Shown piece after piece: positions 46,059 through 61,000 of a stretch of 64,000 nucleotides of DNA. The stretch covers positions 806,001 through 870,000 of the forward strand of contig JAPNXP010000013.1 of assembly GCA_028753945.1 (NCBI GenBank). The letters run 5' to 3'. This DNA comes from Hexactinellida sp. DTS-2022 (taxonomy: Eukaryota; Porifera; Hexactinellida). Numbering within the stretch: position 1 is the first letter of the stretch; each line of letters starts with the position of its first letter. The position numbers and the translations under genes were made by a program. The notes under the pieces are model-generated. The model saw only the letters and a program-made list of their open reading frames with translations. It did no database searches and was not told the DNA's origin.

Positions 46059-46067
46059 TTAGTAGAG
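46059..46067 (-). CDS. terminal exon of FN3 receptor (LY-stop)
   Basis: ctctattctatcctttag|CTC TAC TAA. Joined in phase 0 it ends the tail with VDYANLY, which fits the ITIM pattern (V/I/L/S)xYxx(L/V/I). The position is analogous to the ELC exon of the Ig receptors, but the residues differ. Confidence 0.5.
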   Translation of the reverse strand, partial: LY

Positions 46068-49000
46068 CTAAAGGATAGAATAGAGAATGTAAATTAATTA
46101 AATTATACATTAATAAAGGTACTCACATTCGCGTAGTCAACTTCAGTAGAGACATAGGATTTCATCACTTCATAATCTCCATCTGCCTTCGCCTCCTCAA
46201 TAACCTTACCATCTTCATCAATGTGTGCATAAATATGCTCTGCTACTGCCTCCACAGGAGCTGTGTTGATCTCTGCATAGAATTGAGGAATATCACGAGA
46301 TTCATTAGTCAGATTATAATATCCTTCTGTTATGGTATCTCCTGGAGACATTTCCATATATTGTCTTTCTGGTTTCGATAATCTTTCATGTTTGAATTTT
46401 GCTTTCTTCGATCTAAAATACATTATCACATAAATAACAAGATAATGTACCCAGAAATTAAAAAAAGTATCATTATTAATAATAAGGGGTATAGCAATAA
46501 TGTATAATATTATTACATAAAGAAAGCAGAACATATTTCTAACTTACCTTCTTCGCATGAACCAGAAGATCAGTAGAATCAGTGCTACTATGACTCCACC
46601 CAATATCGCAATAATGAGTAGCAAAGCAACAACGATTCCAATAGGGCTACTCGGTTCTATATGATAAGAAAATAATGTTATTCTACGATTGAGTACCGAT
46701 AATTTTTAATAATTACCTTCTGGTATTGTAACTTGGAATGGTATACTTGTAAGGGTAAAAGTTGGACTTGTCATCTAGAAACATAAAGTTTAAATAATAC
46801 TTTACAAACATCCCAATCAACATTTATAGAAATCTCTATTATACAAAATATGAACATACCCCATCTTCATTTAAGAACTGAACATAGTAGTAAGAATAGA
46901 GAGTTGATCCCCTTGTCAAAGGGAGATTATCGAAAGATCTACTTTCAAATCTAGTTTCCGATCTGTCACCAATGATATAAGGAAATGAGTTCTGACCTGG
47001 TAATGCGAAAAAAGTGCTATTCAGCGCTGCCTGTATACGAATATTGGTATTTATTTCATTATCAAAAACAAATCCGTCCATTAATGGAGTGGAAGTAATG
47101 AGCCTATACTGTTCAGCAAATGTTTCATCCTGAAACTTTGGTGGATTGTTATAATCCGTGATTATGTAGATGATCCTATAATTAGCTACAATAATAACGC
47201 GTCATTTGATTCGTTTATATCAATTAATTAACACAAAACACCCATTGATAAATTCAAAATAATTTTTTTAAGGTTTTTATACGTGCTCAGTTCTAATTCC
47301 AGCTTAAATCATTACTCTATAAAATATTAAATTATTTAGAGTTGAATTAACATACGCTATATTTGCTGTCGGGAATATATTTTGCGTTGGCACAACAATA
47401 GTCGTTGTCAAATCAGGTAGAAGTTCACTTGTGGGAACTGGTGTAGTCCCGAGTACAGTAGTTGTGGTTGGAACTAAATAAAATTACAAGTTAATACTGA
47501 AAAGGAATCGGAACATAAAGTAATACAGTAGATACCGGATATAAGAAGATTATATTGGAAATCGGTTTCCATATACCCTGTATAATTTAGCCGGTTATAA
47601 GAACACTATATGCAGTTCCGAACGATGTTCTTATATCCGGCATTCACTGTAGTTTCAAAATGATTTAGAATTCTTAGAATTATTTAATACATTTTTTCGT
47701 GTTCAAACAAGAATGTTAATTATCATATACTTAAAATAGCAAATCTATACTATTAAAACACAAGGCTGGGTGTATATGTGATATATTTGTTTGTATGATA
47801 CGAGTTGATTGAAGAAACTGGACGGTTTCCAAATGTAATTTTTGGCATATAGGGGTAACTTTTGGCACTCGCCAACAAGTGAGGTTTCCACTCAAAATTT
47901 CTAACACTCGACAAGTTATGACGTCATTGTCACATTTCGAGAACCCTGAAAAGTCACTTAATCGCACATAATTCGCGCCCTTTAAGAGAAGAAAAATCTG
48001 AAAATTTAATAGAACATGTACATTAATGATGCGGACACGTTGGTAACACCAGATCACCAATATGCTTACTCATTATCGCACGATGACGTAATCATTAAAA
48101 TTTCACATTGTTAAATTTGACTATTTAGGCCTATTTACGGTTACTAGGCCGCGGAGCGACCTAGCAAGCGAAGCGCGCTAGTTAGTCTATTAAAATAGGA
48201 AGCAGTTTCGTACAAATCTGACTTGCTATTACATGAACACCACTGTATTTATAAAAGATGAATTGATAAAGTTTCTTGAAATTCACTTTGTACAAAAGAA
48301 TATTCTTAATTTTAACTTACGACTCGGATCTGTAGTGGCACTAATTACAGCTGATCTAGGACCTTCTCCATTTTCATTTCGCACACTGACCGAAATTAAA
48401 TATACCTTGTTCGCTACTAAGTTTATTATTGACACTTGGTATGGACCAATATTAGGTGGTATAAACGGTTGTATGGTTTCTGTGATAGTCCCTAGTTCTT
48501 TGTAGAAGATACTGAAGCTCAATAACATCCCATTTAATGTGAAAAAATCAAGTGCAAAATTGAATTGGAGCGAAGTATCAGAAGTTGCTTCTGCTCTTAA
48601 GCTGAGGGGAGGACCAGTAGGAGCTAAACAAATAAAGTAAAATCAATAAGTTCTTCACTAGATTTGCCTTAAGAATCTTGATATCTACTATACTACCTGT
48701 TGGAACTAGACTTGGAGTCGTTACAGTAACGAAAGGAGTCTGCCCAGTGCCAGTATGAATGGAAATATTCACTACATACACATAGTTGGGTAAAAGATCT
48801 CCTAAATTAATAGTGCGTGCAGAATTTATTGCAATTATTATAGTAAATATTTTTGTCATTGCTATTGCATCCATCTGTCTCTTCCTTCTTCTCGTGGGTA
48901 ATATATCGTCTGTAAACAGAAATCCCTGATAGAATACCTCATAAAATTCAGGTTCATCATTCAATAAGGATACGGGAATGTCGGGTATGGTCAAGGTAAG

Positions 49001-52000
49001 ACTTCTAGGAATGTTGATAACTGTAAGGACATCTGATTCTTTGAATGGTGGGACATCCGGAGGAGGTACTAAAACAAACTCAAATAAAACCACAGTGTAA
49101 TATCTTTCATGATACATGTATATTCAATATTAAATTATTCTTGATTTTGGTGGTGGTTTATTGATACTTTGATAGTGCCTCCAATGGAACATGCTGTCGA
49201 CACAGGCTACAATTTTGGATTTTTTTCGCCATATCATGATTCATGAACGTCACATGGTGTTTAGAATAAAAAAAGTTGTTACGGGACAAAGGAACGATTG
49301 TTGAATTTGAAGTTTATTTCTATTTTGAACCATCTTGAGTTTAATGCCATTCATTCATTATTGTATTGATAATAAATTATACTATTAGTTATTTATTTTA
49401 GCAATGTTATCCACGGTGAGTGAGTTAAGTCAACAAATCCTTATATTATATTATTTTATTTAATCCATTGTATAGTAATACTACATTTAAATAGAAGCCA
49501 GCTGGAATTTATAAGTTAAACTTAAATCAATATATTTATCGCAAGTCAAATAATAGAGTAGGATTTAACAAGTTAAATCAATATTCATTAGATTTGTAAC
49601 AATGGAATTAGATTTCACAGTTTTACTGAAATTGAAGTGTGAGTAAACAAAGAAATTTCAACCCCAATTTATGGCAAAAATTAAACACATTATTGAAAGT
49701 TTTCTTCTGTTACTCCTAATCCATTTCTCATCACCACTTGTTAAATTTTATTAGAAAACATTGATTTAAATTTAGCTAAATCATGAAATGTATCTGTTAA
49801 TATACTTATGCGGTTTTGTTTATATATCTGAGTCTGATTCTGTAGTAAATCAAATTTTATAAAGGATTTATTTGTATTGAGTAGGATGGGCGGTTAACCG
49901 GTTAACTGTGACGAGAAATCGAATTGTAACCGCAGGCTAAGAACGGTTAACCAACCCATCCTTGTCGTGTTCAAACAAGAATGTTAATTATCATATACTA
50001 AAGCAAATTACTCTATTAAATAGGAAGCACTTTCGTACAAATCTGACTTGCTAATTACATGAACGCCATTGTATTTTAAACATAAATTGATAACGTTTCT
50101 TGAAATTCACTTTATACAAAACGAATTTCTGAATTTTAACTTACCACTCGGATTTGTAGTGGCATTAATTTCAGCTGATCTAGGACCTTCTCCATTTTCA
50201 TTTCTTACATTGACCGAAATTAAATATACCTTGTTCGCTACTAAGTTTATTACTGACACTTGGTATGGACCAATATTAGCTGGTATAAATGGTTGTATGG
50301 TTTCTGTGATAGTCCCTAGTTCTTTGTAGAAGATACTGAAGCTCAATAACATCCCATTTAATGTGAAAAAATCAAGTGCAAAATTGAATTGGAGCGATGT
50401 ATCAGAAGTTGCTTCTGCTCTTAAGCTGAGGGGAGGACCAGTAGGAACTAAACAAATAAAGTAAAATCAATAAGCTCTTCACTAGATTTGCCTTAAGAAT
50501 CTTGATATCTACTATACTACCTGTTGGAACTAGACTTGGAGACGTTACAGTAACGAAAGGAGTCTGTCCAGTGCCAGTTCGAATGGAAATATTCACCACA
50601 TACACATAGTTGGGTAAAAGATCTCCTAAATTAATAGTGCGTCCTGAATTTATTGCAATAGTTATAGTTAATATTTCTGTAATTGCTATTGCATCCATCT
50701 GTCTCTTCCTTCTTCTCGAGGGTAATATATTGCCTATAAACAGAAATCCCTGATAGAATACCTCATAAGATTCAGGTTCACCGTTCAATAAGGATACGGG
50801 AATGTCGGGTATGGTCAAAGAAAGACTTCTAAGAATGGTAGTAACTATTGGGACATCTGATTCTTTGAATGGTGGGACATCCGGAGGAGGTACTAAAACA
50901 AACTCAAATAAAAACTACAATGTAATATCTTTCATAATATATTCAATATTACATTAATCTTGATTTTAACCTATACCAAATTGTTTTTCGGCATATTAAA
51001 AAAATATTCATCAAGGAATATTCATTTATAAAATATTTCAAGATGGAATCTGTCCTAAGAACTATGAACACAGATGAGTTACTTAATATTAACCTGATAC
51101 AGTGTTAACATCAATGGTATTGCTAGAAGCCCCCAATCCTGCTCCATTTCCTGCCCTGATACTAACAGTGTAGTTCGTTCCTTCCTCTACGTCTGAGAAG
51201 CAAATTGATATATCCAATATTTCTGCTGGATACTGTGTGTCCGATATATTGATAGTTCTGTTGAGCGGTCCATCTATTGCTCTTGATAGATTCACAAAAT
51301 ATTGTACAATCAATCCATTCTGATCTATCGGCTCTGGCACTCCAAATATTACACAAACTGTAGTTGGATTAGGAGAAATAGCACTGATAAGTAACGGAGC
51401 TATAGATACTAAAGTAAATGAAAAAGCTAATAAATAACAAATAAACACCAAAATACAGTCAGGTCTGCTTATTGTGAACAATTTTTCGTCTGCATAATAT
51501 GAAGAACTTTTGTTATGAACAAGCCCTATGGTCCCAATTTAACAACTTACATAGGGTTTGTAATAAGTTGAGTACGCTTTTTATGAAGTCTCTCTATTGA
51601 CTGTAATAATTTTATATTTACAAATGATTGATTTAAGCCGGGAAACGAGCCCCACGGTCCCTGCATAAGAAACCCACAAACCAAAGGTGTAACAAGATTT
51701 TCATAAACAATAGCTATAAAGTTTTAAATATTTTTTGAATAATCTCAAAAAAATATAAACACATTTCCTACATGCTGTTCAACTGAACTATTGGTTTATA
51801 CATTGTTGAGTAAAGTAATGTTAACAATATATTTAAAAACGATTTGAATTTTTTTATTTCCCTAGGTCCCTCACGTCCTAATAGTGCTTACAATGGTTAA
51901 GTTGGAGAGCACTTATTCGATTATAACATAACCTATAAATATTAACTATACCTTCTTGTAGAGTCTCTACTACTATCGCTGGGCTGTTGGTCCCAATAGC

Positions 52001-55000
52001 TACTGTAGTAGCAACTATTGTTATTGTATAGTTCACATACTGTTGTAGGCCGGTTAACACCTCCGTCCTGTTAGTAACATATGGATACTCTCTGTCTGTT
52101 ATATTAACAAATGTTATGTTAGGAGTGACAGATTGGAATACACTAGCTGTGTAGAAAATAGTGTATAGTATGATTAACCCATTTTGATCGATCTGTGTGG
52201 GAGGCACATAAGTTACTTCTATACTAGTAGCTCCAGCAGTGATTGAAGTTATTGTAGGAGGGCTGGATGGAGCTATTGGGAGAGAAATAATTAGTAATAA
52301 CACAACAAAATGATAAATATTATTAATACAGTGGACTGGGCCGTAGAAAAACAAACAAAGTTTATCAAAAAATATTCAATTTTAATTTATTCAGGAGAAT
52401 CTACCGAAACCAATTTGTCCCAATAGCTGAAGTTGATTGTTCTACATTATTATGTACATACCTGATTGATCAGTTGTTTGCTGTACAATACTACTGAATA
52501 CAGAAGGCCCAGCTATTGTATAAGCTCTCACGATTATATTATACTCTACAAACTCCTGAAGAGAAGATACATTGAATGTAACATTGAGAGTCAGAGGATA
52601 GCCATTTGGTATCTCTGTGGTGTTCCTCAGTTCAGGTGCTATGCTAAACCTGAATGTAGTAATGCTAATCTCGTAAGCAACAATAGGTCCATTCTGTTCT
52701 ATGGAAGCAGGAGGAGATATGAGCAACTGTATGTATGTTGTGGAGACAGATTGTACTGCAACTGATGGACTCTCAGATGGAACTATATCAATAAATTAAT
52801 AATTAGAATGTTAAGTTGGCCCAAAATAGAAAAATTAATCTAATTACCATACCTGCAAAATCTGTGATCTGTATAATCCCATCTGTGAATGGACTCGTCC
52901 CTATCTGGTTGATAGCACTCACTCTAACAGTGTAGTTATTGTATTCCTGTAATCCAGTTAGATTAACAGAGAGAGTCTCTAATGTAGCGGGATAAATAGG
53001 ATTTGACACACTGACAATCACAAATTGAATTGTAGTATCAAACGTCTGTCCAATGTAAGCAACGTTGTAGCTGATAACCAATCCATTCTGATTAATAGCA
53101 AGAGGAGGTATGAAGGTAACTCCAATAGAAGTAGGGCTCAATGTTTGTGTGCTTACACTCAATGGTGGACTGCTAGGTGCTATAGGGAATAAGAATACAT
53201 ATTATACATTATGTGGCTATATTTGATAACCTTTCTTAAACGTAAACTGGGTCCAAACTAAGTTTTTATCAAAACTTATTCCCAAACATACTTTTTTAAT
53301 AGATTCTTACTCAAACTAAGCATGAACTTAATTGGGATATGTGTACTACATATTGTATTTCGGATATATTGGAATGAAAGATTCAAAACACAATTTCATT
53401 AGTAGAAAGTTAACATATAATACGAATTATACCAGGGACGGTGACTTTTTTAATCAGGCAATTATTACTATTCGGGTTCACTGGCATACACTTGCACAAT
53501 CTTGGCAAATTAAAACTTGCCTGACCGATATTTCACCTTATCTTTCTTCATATTAACCAAAGTATGTTGCATATTATAGTGAGAAATTCAGTTAATTAAT
53601 TAATTGATTGAGTCTAGTTAGAACAAGATTTTAGCTTCCTTATTTTTCAAGATAAATTATCAAAAACTAAGCAAAAAATATGTAATACGTACTTCCAAAC
53701 TAAACAAACACTAAGTTAAAACTAATTTTGGATTTAGTTTGTACTTTGTTACTGTTTCATTATATATTTGATACTACAAGGGTAATAAAAGTCACCTCGC
53801 ATTAGTATTAACTGTATATAAATTTTAAAAGTTAAACTAATTCATTTTTACTAATTTTTTGAGCTATAATAAGGGAATAACCAATGTTAATTATGTCAGA
53901 TGGGATACAATGATACAAACCTGTTGCTATAGTTGTTTGCTGTACAATGCCACTGAATACAGAAGGCCCAGCTATTGAATAAGCTCTCACGCTTATATTA
54001 TACTCTACAAACTCCTGAAGAGAAGATACATTGAATGTAACATTGAGAGTCAGAGGATAGCCATTTGGTATCTCTGTGGTGTTCCTCAGTTCAGGTGCTA
54101 TGCTAAACCTGAATGTAGTAATGCTAATCTCGTAAGCAATAATAGGTCCATTCTGTTCTATGGAAGCAGGAGGAGATATGAGCAACTGTATGTATGTTGT
54201 GGAGACAGATTGTACTGCAACTAATGGGCTCTCAGATGGAACTAAACAAAGTATGATTAGTTATTAACTAAATTTGCTGCAAACAGAGTTCTACTTTACT
54301 ATCCAACCTGCAATATCAGTTATTTGTATTACTCCAGTAGTGAATTGACTCGGTCCTTCTACAGTACTAGCACTCACTCTAATAGTGTAGTTATTGTATT
54401 CCTCCAATCCGATTATTATAACAGATACAGATGCTGTAGCTGGGTAGATGGGATTTGATACATTAACAGTTTGAAACTGGGAGACAGTTTCGAAAGTCTG
54501 CCCAGTATAGCTGACATTATACACAAGATTGGGTCCATTCTGATTGATACTAAGAGGAGGTATGAATGTAACCATTATAGAAGTAGGGCTTAGTGCTACT
54601 GTAATGACATTCTGTGGCGGGCTGCTTGGTGCTACAGGAAATAAATATTTGTTTAAATACACTAAAAATCACAAGCATACAATATACTCTCTAAGTGAGT
54701 TCGATATTTGTACTTATTAGTCTACATAAGCAATGTTTTATATTTACTTGTCTGTGCAGTTCAAGATTTTACTCACTAACTGGAGTAGCTGTAGCCATGG
54801 TCATACAAAAGAAATAATTGTCTAGCGGACTCAACAATTTCTGTCATTTAAATTAGGTGAATGAGTGAATTAACAAATTTATTAATACTCCATTCAAATT
54901 TATTGTTTAACCTAATGTAATAAAATAACTAATTAAACGAGCAATACGTAGTCGCGTCTTTAGTATGAAAGAGTTTAATAACAAACCTGCAATATTTGTA

Positions 55001-58000
55001 ATCTGTATAATCCCATCTGTGAATGGACTCGCCCCTATCTGGTTAATAGCACTCACTCTAACAGTGTAGTTATTGTATTCCTGTAATCCAGTTAGATTAA
55101 CAGAGAGCGTCTCTACTGTAGCGGGATAAATAGCATTTGACACATTAATAATCACAAATTGAGTTGTAGTATCAGACATCTGTCCAATGTAAGTAACGTT
55201 GTAGCTGATAACCAGTCCATTCTGATTAATAGCAAGAGGAGGTATGAATGTAACTCCAATATAAGTAGGGCTCAATGCTTGTGTGCTTACACTCAATGGT
55301 GGACTGCTAGGTGCTATATGGAATAAGAATACGTATTATACATTATGTGGCTATATTTGATAACCTTTCTTAAACGTAAACTGGGTCCAAACTAAGTTTT
55401 TATCAAAACTTATTCCCAAACATACTTTTTTAATAGATTCTTACTCAAACTAAGCATGAACTTAATTGGGATATGTGTACTACATATTGTATTTCGGATA
55501 TATTGGAATGAAAGATTCAAAACACAATTTCATTAGTAGAAAGTTAACATATAATACGAATTATACCAGGGACGGTGACTTTTTTAATCAGGCAATTATT
55601 ACTATTCGGGTTCACTGGCATACACTTGCACAATCTTGGCAAATTAAAACTTGCCTGACCGATATTTCACCCTATCTTTCTTCCTATTAACGAAAGTATG
55701 TTGCATATTATAGTGAGAAATTCAGTTAATTAATTAATTGATTGAGTCTAGTTAGAACAAGATTTTAGCTTCCTTATTTTTCAAGATAAATTATCAAAAA
55801 CTAAGCAAAAAATATGTAATACGTACTTCCAAACTAAACAAACACTAAGTTAAAACTAATTTTGGATTTAGTTTGTACTTTGTTACTGTTTCATTATATA
55901 TTTGATACTACAAGGGTAATAAAAGTCACCTCGCATTAGTATTAACTGTATATAAATTTTTAAAGTTAAACTAATTCATATTTGCTAATTTTTTGAGCTA
56001 TAATAAGGGAATAACCAATGTTAATTATGTCAGATGGGATACAATGATACAAACCTGTTGCTATAGTTGTTTGCTGTACAATACTACTGAATACAGAAGG
56101 CCCAGCTATTGAATAAGCTCTCACGCTTATGGTATACTCTACAAACTCCTGAAGAGAAGATACATTGAATGTAACATTGAGAGTCAGAGGATAGCCATTT
56201 GGTATCTCTGTGGTGTTCCTCAGTTCAGGTGCTATGCTAAACCTGAATGTAGTAATGCTAATCTCGTAAGCAACAATAGGTCCATTCTGTTCTATGGAAG
56301 CAGGAGGAGATATGAGCAACTGTATGTATGTTGTGGAGACAGATTGTACTGCAACTGATGGACTCTCAGATGGAACTAAATCAATAAATTAATAATTAGA
56401 ATGTTAAGTTGGCCCAAAATAGAAAAATTAATCTAATTACCATACCTGCAATATCTGTGATCCGTATAATCCCATCTGAGAATGGACTCGCCCCTATCTG
56501 GTTAATAGCACTCACTCTAACAGTGTAGTTATTGTATTCCTGTAATCCAGTCAGATTAACAGAGAGCGTCTCTACTGTAGCGGGATAAATAGCATTTGAC
56601 ACATTAACAATCACAAATTGAATTGTAGTATCAAACGTCTGTCCAATGTACGTAACATAGTAGCTGTTAACCAATCCATTTTGATTAATAGCAACAGGAG
56701 GTCTGAAGGTAACTCCAATATAACTAGGGCTCAATGCTTGTGTTACTACATTCTGTGGAGGACTGCTAGGTGCTAGAATTAACAAATAGAGTTAAACAGC
56801 ACATTATAAATCAATATTTATCTAAATTGATTCAAACTTACCAGTCTGCAAAGTAGACTCAAACACTGGATCGCTGAGTGGACTTATCCCTGCTCCATTC
56901 CTGACGCTTAAAATTACAGAATAATTAACAAATTCTTCAAGGCCCGTGATAATGTAAAATTGGATCGAAGTATCAGTTGAGTATTTAATTGCGACAACAA
57001 TAACTCTTTCTGTAGTGTCTAGATTTATTCCTTGTACTTGAAACTCTACTTGTAATAGTAACCCATTGTGTTCATCTATATCAGGTACTCTCCAGGTAGT
57101 ATTTAAAGCCGTTGAGTTGACAACAGTGACAGTTATGTTAATTGGAGGTGAGGCAGGGGCTGTTAAAATACAATAGTATTAAAAATATTACGAATAATTT
57201 GCAAAAGGAGATTATGTATACATTTGGTAACATCCAAAAAGAAAAAACTGGCACACCTGTCAAATGAGGTGAACCTCTAATTTAGTCCATAAACTGAACA
57301 AATACGTGTATGTGACTTCGTCATAAACAATAATTAGCGATAGTTGGGATATATGATGGGGATATTCTGTAATTTAAACTTACGTGCGGTTTGAGTAGAT
57401 GCAACCAAAGGCTGAGTAAAAGGACCTTGTCCGACATTTGTGCTTGCTGCTATTCTAAAGCTATAAGTTGTATCTTCCTCTAATTCTGTAATAGTAACAC
57501 TGAACTGATCTGGATGTACTGTGATAGTACGAATAGCAGAATCTCTGTCAACTCCAAAGTATACAATCGTGTAATTAGTTATAATTCCATTCTGATCGAC
57601 AGCAAGAGGAGCCACAAATAAAAGAGTTATATTTATTCCACTGAGAGCTGTAAAGTTCTGAGGAGCAGCACTCGGAGCTAAAAAGTACAGTATTTAATAA
57701 TATAGTTAAATCTATCTGCATAACATTGTACTAACCAGCTTCATCTGTTAATGCAGTTAAACCAACACTTGCTATTCCAGTCCCAATTCCATTAACTGCT
57801 GCAACTGATATATGGTAAGTATTGAATTCTTCTAAGCCAACCAGGGTCCTGCATATCATGCCTGTTAGAGGATACAACTGTGGTGTAACAGGTGCAGTAT
57901 CATTCTGTTCTGCTGAGTCAAATAAACTCCCAGAGTACGTTATAGCGAATGAGGTAATTATTCCGTTTTGTGAGGCATCTTGAGGAGGAAAGAAACATAC

Positions 58001-61000
58001 ACGAATAGCTGTGGCATTTATAGTAAGAACTGTGACAGTCTGAGGAGCTTGGCAAGGAACTAAATGAGTACATTAGGTAAATGAGAACATTTATATATTG
58101 GAAACATTTCTATATTAATTGAGTTCATTTATATATTTTGTGAACATTTAATTATGCAAACCTGATTCTAATGTCCTGAACACGTCTGTAATAGCAGCCC
58201 CTACTCCAGCTCCATTAACAGCTGATACTGCTACCGTATAGTTGTTAAACTCTTCTAATCCATAAATACACACACTACTTGATGCAGTCAGTGGATAGGG
58301 AGCAACCACTGATACAGACACAATAACCTGAGTCGTATTGAATAACTCTCCTTGATAGCTCACAGTGTAAGACTGAATAACTCCATTCTGTGTGACATTA
58401 GCAGGAGGATAGATAGTTATACAAAAGGATGTAGATGTTGTGTTTGAGACTGCTAGCTGAGTAGGAGCTTCGGATACTAAATAGGAATTGTTAGTCAAAT
58501 ATTGAATATATTCCATAAATATGTTGGAATTTAAGTAGGCGGTGGTTTAATGGTGATATTTCTATTATGACAAATTCTAAAACTTTGCACTATGTCCAGA
58601 CTCCAGTTAATATACGTTTTAAAATGTTGGAGAAAGGTAAGTCTCCCCAAAATAAGTCGGCAAAAATACTTGACCACGGTATTTCAATTGTTGATGAGTG
58701 GAGTTACTTATAATTACTGTAACTACCTGCTTGATCAGTCAGTGCTACCACTCCTGCACTGGAGTCACTGGATACTATTGAATTGATAGCTTGTACAGTG
58801 ACTGTATAGTTGTTAAACTCTTGCAGTCCATTCAGAGTAGCATTAATACAAGCTATTGCTGGATACGATAACGATACGTTAACTGTGTTAGACTGAGTAA
58901 ATGTATCAAATGGATCTCCAGTGTATGAAACAGTGTATCCAAGTATCAATCCGTTCTGGTTTATGCTAGCAGGTGGGCATATTGTAACTTGGATAGATTG
59001 TGGACCAAGAGTCCGTAATACAATATTAGTTGGAGCAGCAGCTGGAGCTATATAGAGACATAGTGCTTAATATTGGCAATATAATTAGGAGATTGCAGGA
59101 TATGTTTACATAATTTTCTGATTGAACTAGCAAGAATGGATAAAAATAGACTAGAAAACGAGGAACATGGCAAATACTGCATACCTGTTTCAAGAGTTAA
59201 TGCAGTGATATCTGTACTAGCTGGTCCTGATCCAGCACTATTGATTAACCGTATTGAGATAGTGTAGATGTTGTTTTCTTCTAAGTTAGGTAGATCAGCA
59301 CACACAATCCTCGTTAATGGATACTCAGTAGCTGTCACATTTACACTAGCAACCACTTGTGTTGTTTGGAATGGAGATCCAGTATATATGACATCGAATG
59401 AAGTGATTATACCATTCTGACTGCTACCAGTAGGAGGATCGAAACATACAGTGATTGAGGTAGCAGTTATACTTGTAGCTGATACGGTCTGAGGAGCAGT
59501 GATGGGAGCTAAATGGAGTAAATTATTCAGTAGAGTTCATAGCTGTAGGATCCGTGTGGGAAGTAGGGATAAAGCTCCACCTCAGTTTATCTTGGTAGGG
59601 CTAAGTCCCACCACTTTGACAAGTTTCCATTTTGATTGTCAAAGTAAATATTCATACATAATGATCGTACACATAGAGAAAATACATAATTTATAGATTC
59701 ATGCTTTATTCTTCTTCCATCTCTACCTTATACTATTTGCATTTACCCTTCAGCTCATTGGCCTAGCCTTGATTAATAAGAATGCAACAATCGCTAAATC
59801 TTTAGTCCGGCTACTAAAAAGTAACTTGCTAAGGAATTTATTAATTTTAATTCAAATCGCATATCTTTTTTGCAAATTTTGATTTTATATATTTAGTTTA
59901 ATGTTTCAAAGTGTTAGCCCTACTAGTAAAATCTCGTTCCTACGCGCCTGGTCGAGTTTATATATAGTTGTGTATTAACAGTGTCAAGATATCTCTTCAT
60001 ACTAAACGAGTTGAATTTACCAAATTAATGAATTCTAATTATATCAGATAACATTTTTGGCAAATCTAGGGGTGTTAGTTTAAATCTATCATTACAAACC
60101 TGATTGTAAAGTCCTGAACACATCTGAGATAGCAGCCCCTACTCCAGCCCCATTAACAGCTGACACTGCTATCGTATAGTTGTTAAACTCTTCTAATCCA
60201 TAAATACACACACGACTTGATGCAGTCAGTGGATAGGTAGCAACCACTGATACAGACACAATAACCTGAGTCGTATTGAATAACTCCCCTTGATAGCTCA
60301 CAGTGTAAGACTGAATAACTCCATTCTGTGTGACATTAGCAGGAGGATAGATAGTTATACAGAAGGATGTAGATGTTGTGTTTGAGACTGCTAGCTGAGT
60401 GGGAGCTTCAGATACTAAAAGGAATTGGTTTTGATATTCAAATTCCAGCAAAAAGTATACATAGCATTTCGAATGCTGTTCATTGTTTGGAGTGTATTAA
60501 TCCATTAGATACTTATATGAATATCTGTTTGATATAATTGTTTGCTGTTTGAGTTACATCATTTGATTGACTCCTTCTGGAAGAATTTTCCGTTTATTCA
60601 CATTTTTGAGGGATTAATACCAACCGAATAGGAATTGAAAACTTTTTCATGTTGCTATGGTGTTGTAGTATTAAATATGCATGATGATAAGTAAAGAAGT
60701 GCCACAATGAAAATTATATCCTCACTATGTCAAATAGGTATAATAAGTTGCTTATTTAGTTCAAATATTGTGCTCAAATTATTGGATAACTTTTAGGACT
60801 GTTAAGTAATTATTGATTATCATAATCTCCATTATATACAATATGAATGCCTTCACGGAATGTTCATAAACAAAAATATAAAATTCTGAATAATACTCTC
60901 CATTAATAAAACAATGTTACTCACCTGTTTCAAGAGTTAATGCAGTGATATCTGTACTAGCTGGTCCTGATCCAGCACTATTGATTAACCGTATTGAGAT

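Larger units (their letters stand above)
48321..50892 (-). repeat. tandem duplication of FN3 exons 19-20 / 21-22
   Basis: 48321-49068 and 50145-50892 are near-identical, 1,824 bp apart, including the intron between each exon pair; their downstream flanks (~47690 on and ~49965 on) also match. The Helitron is in one copy only. Confidence 0.85.
52853..56375 (-). repeat. 2,134-bp tandem duplication of FN3 exons
   Basis: Segments ~52.85-54.25 kb and ~54.99-56.38 kb are near-identical with a constant offset of 2,134 bp, including a 741-bp intron (53180-53920 against 55314-56054). Matching introns show that the duplication is recent and not only selection on the exons. Confidence 0.85.

Noticed and set aside
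47731..48060. 109-codon minus-strand ORF
   Set aside because: Lies within the Helitron-like element and has no similarity to Rep or helicase motifs.
48233..48505. Plus-strand ORF (and its paralogue at 50069-50329)
   Set aside because: Antisense to FN3 exons 22 and 20, which have correct splice sites and phase.
53332..53556. 74-codon ORF found twice (also 55466-55690), same protein
   Set aside because: Lies in a duplicated intron; the identity reflects the 2,134-bp duplication, not conservation.
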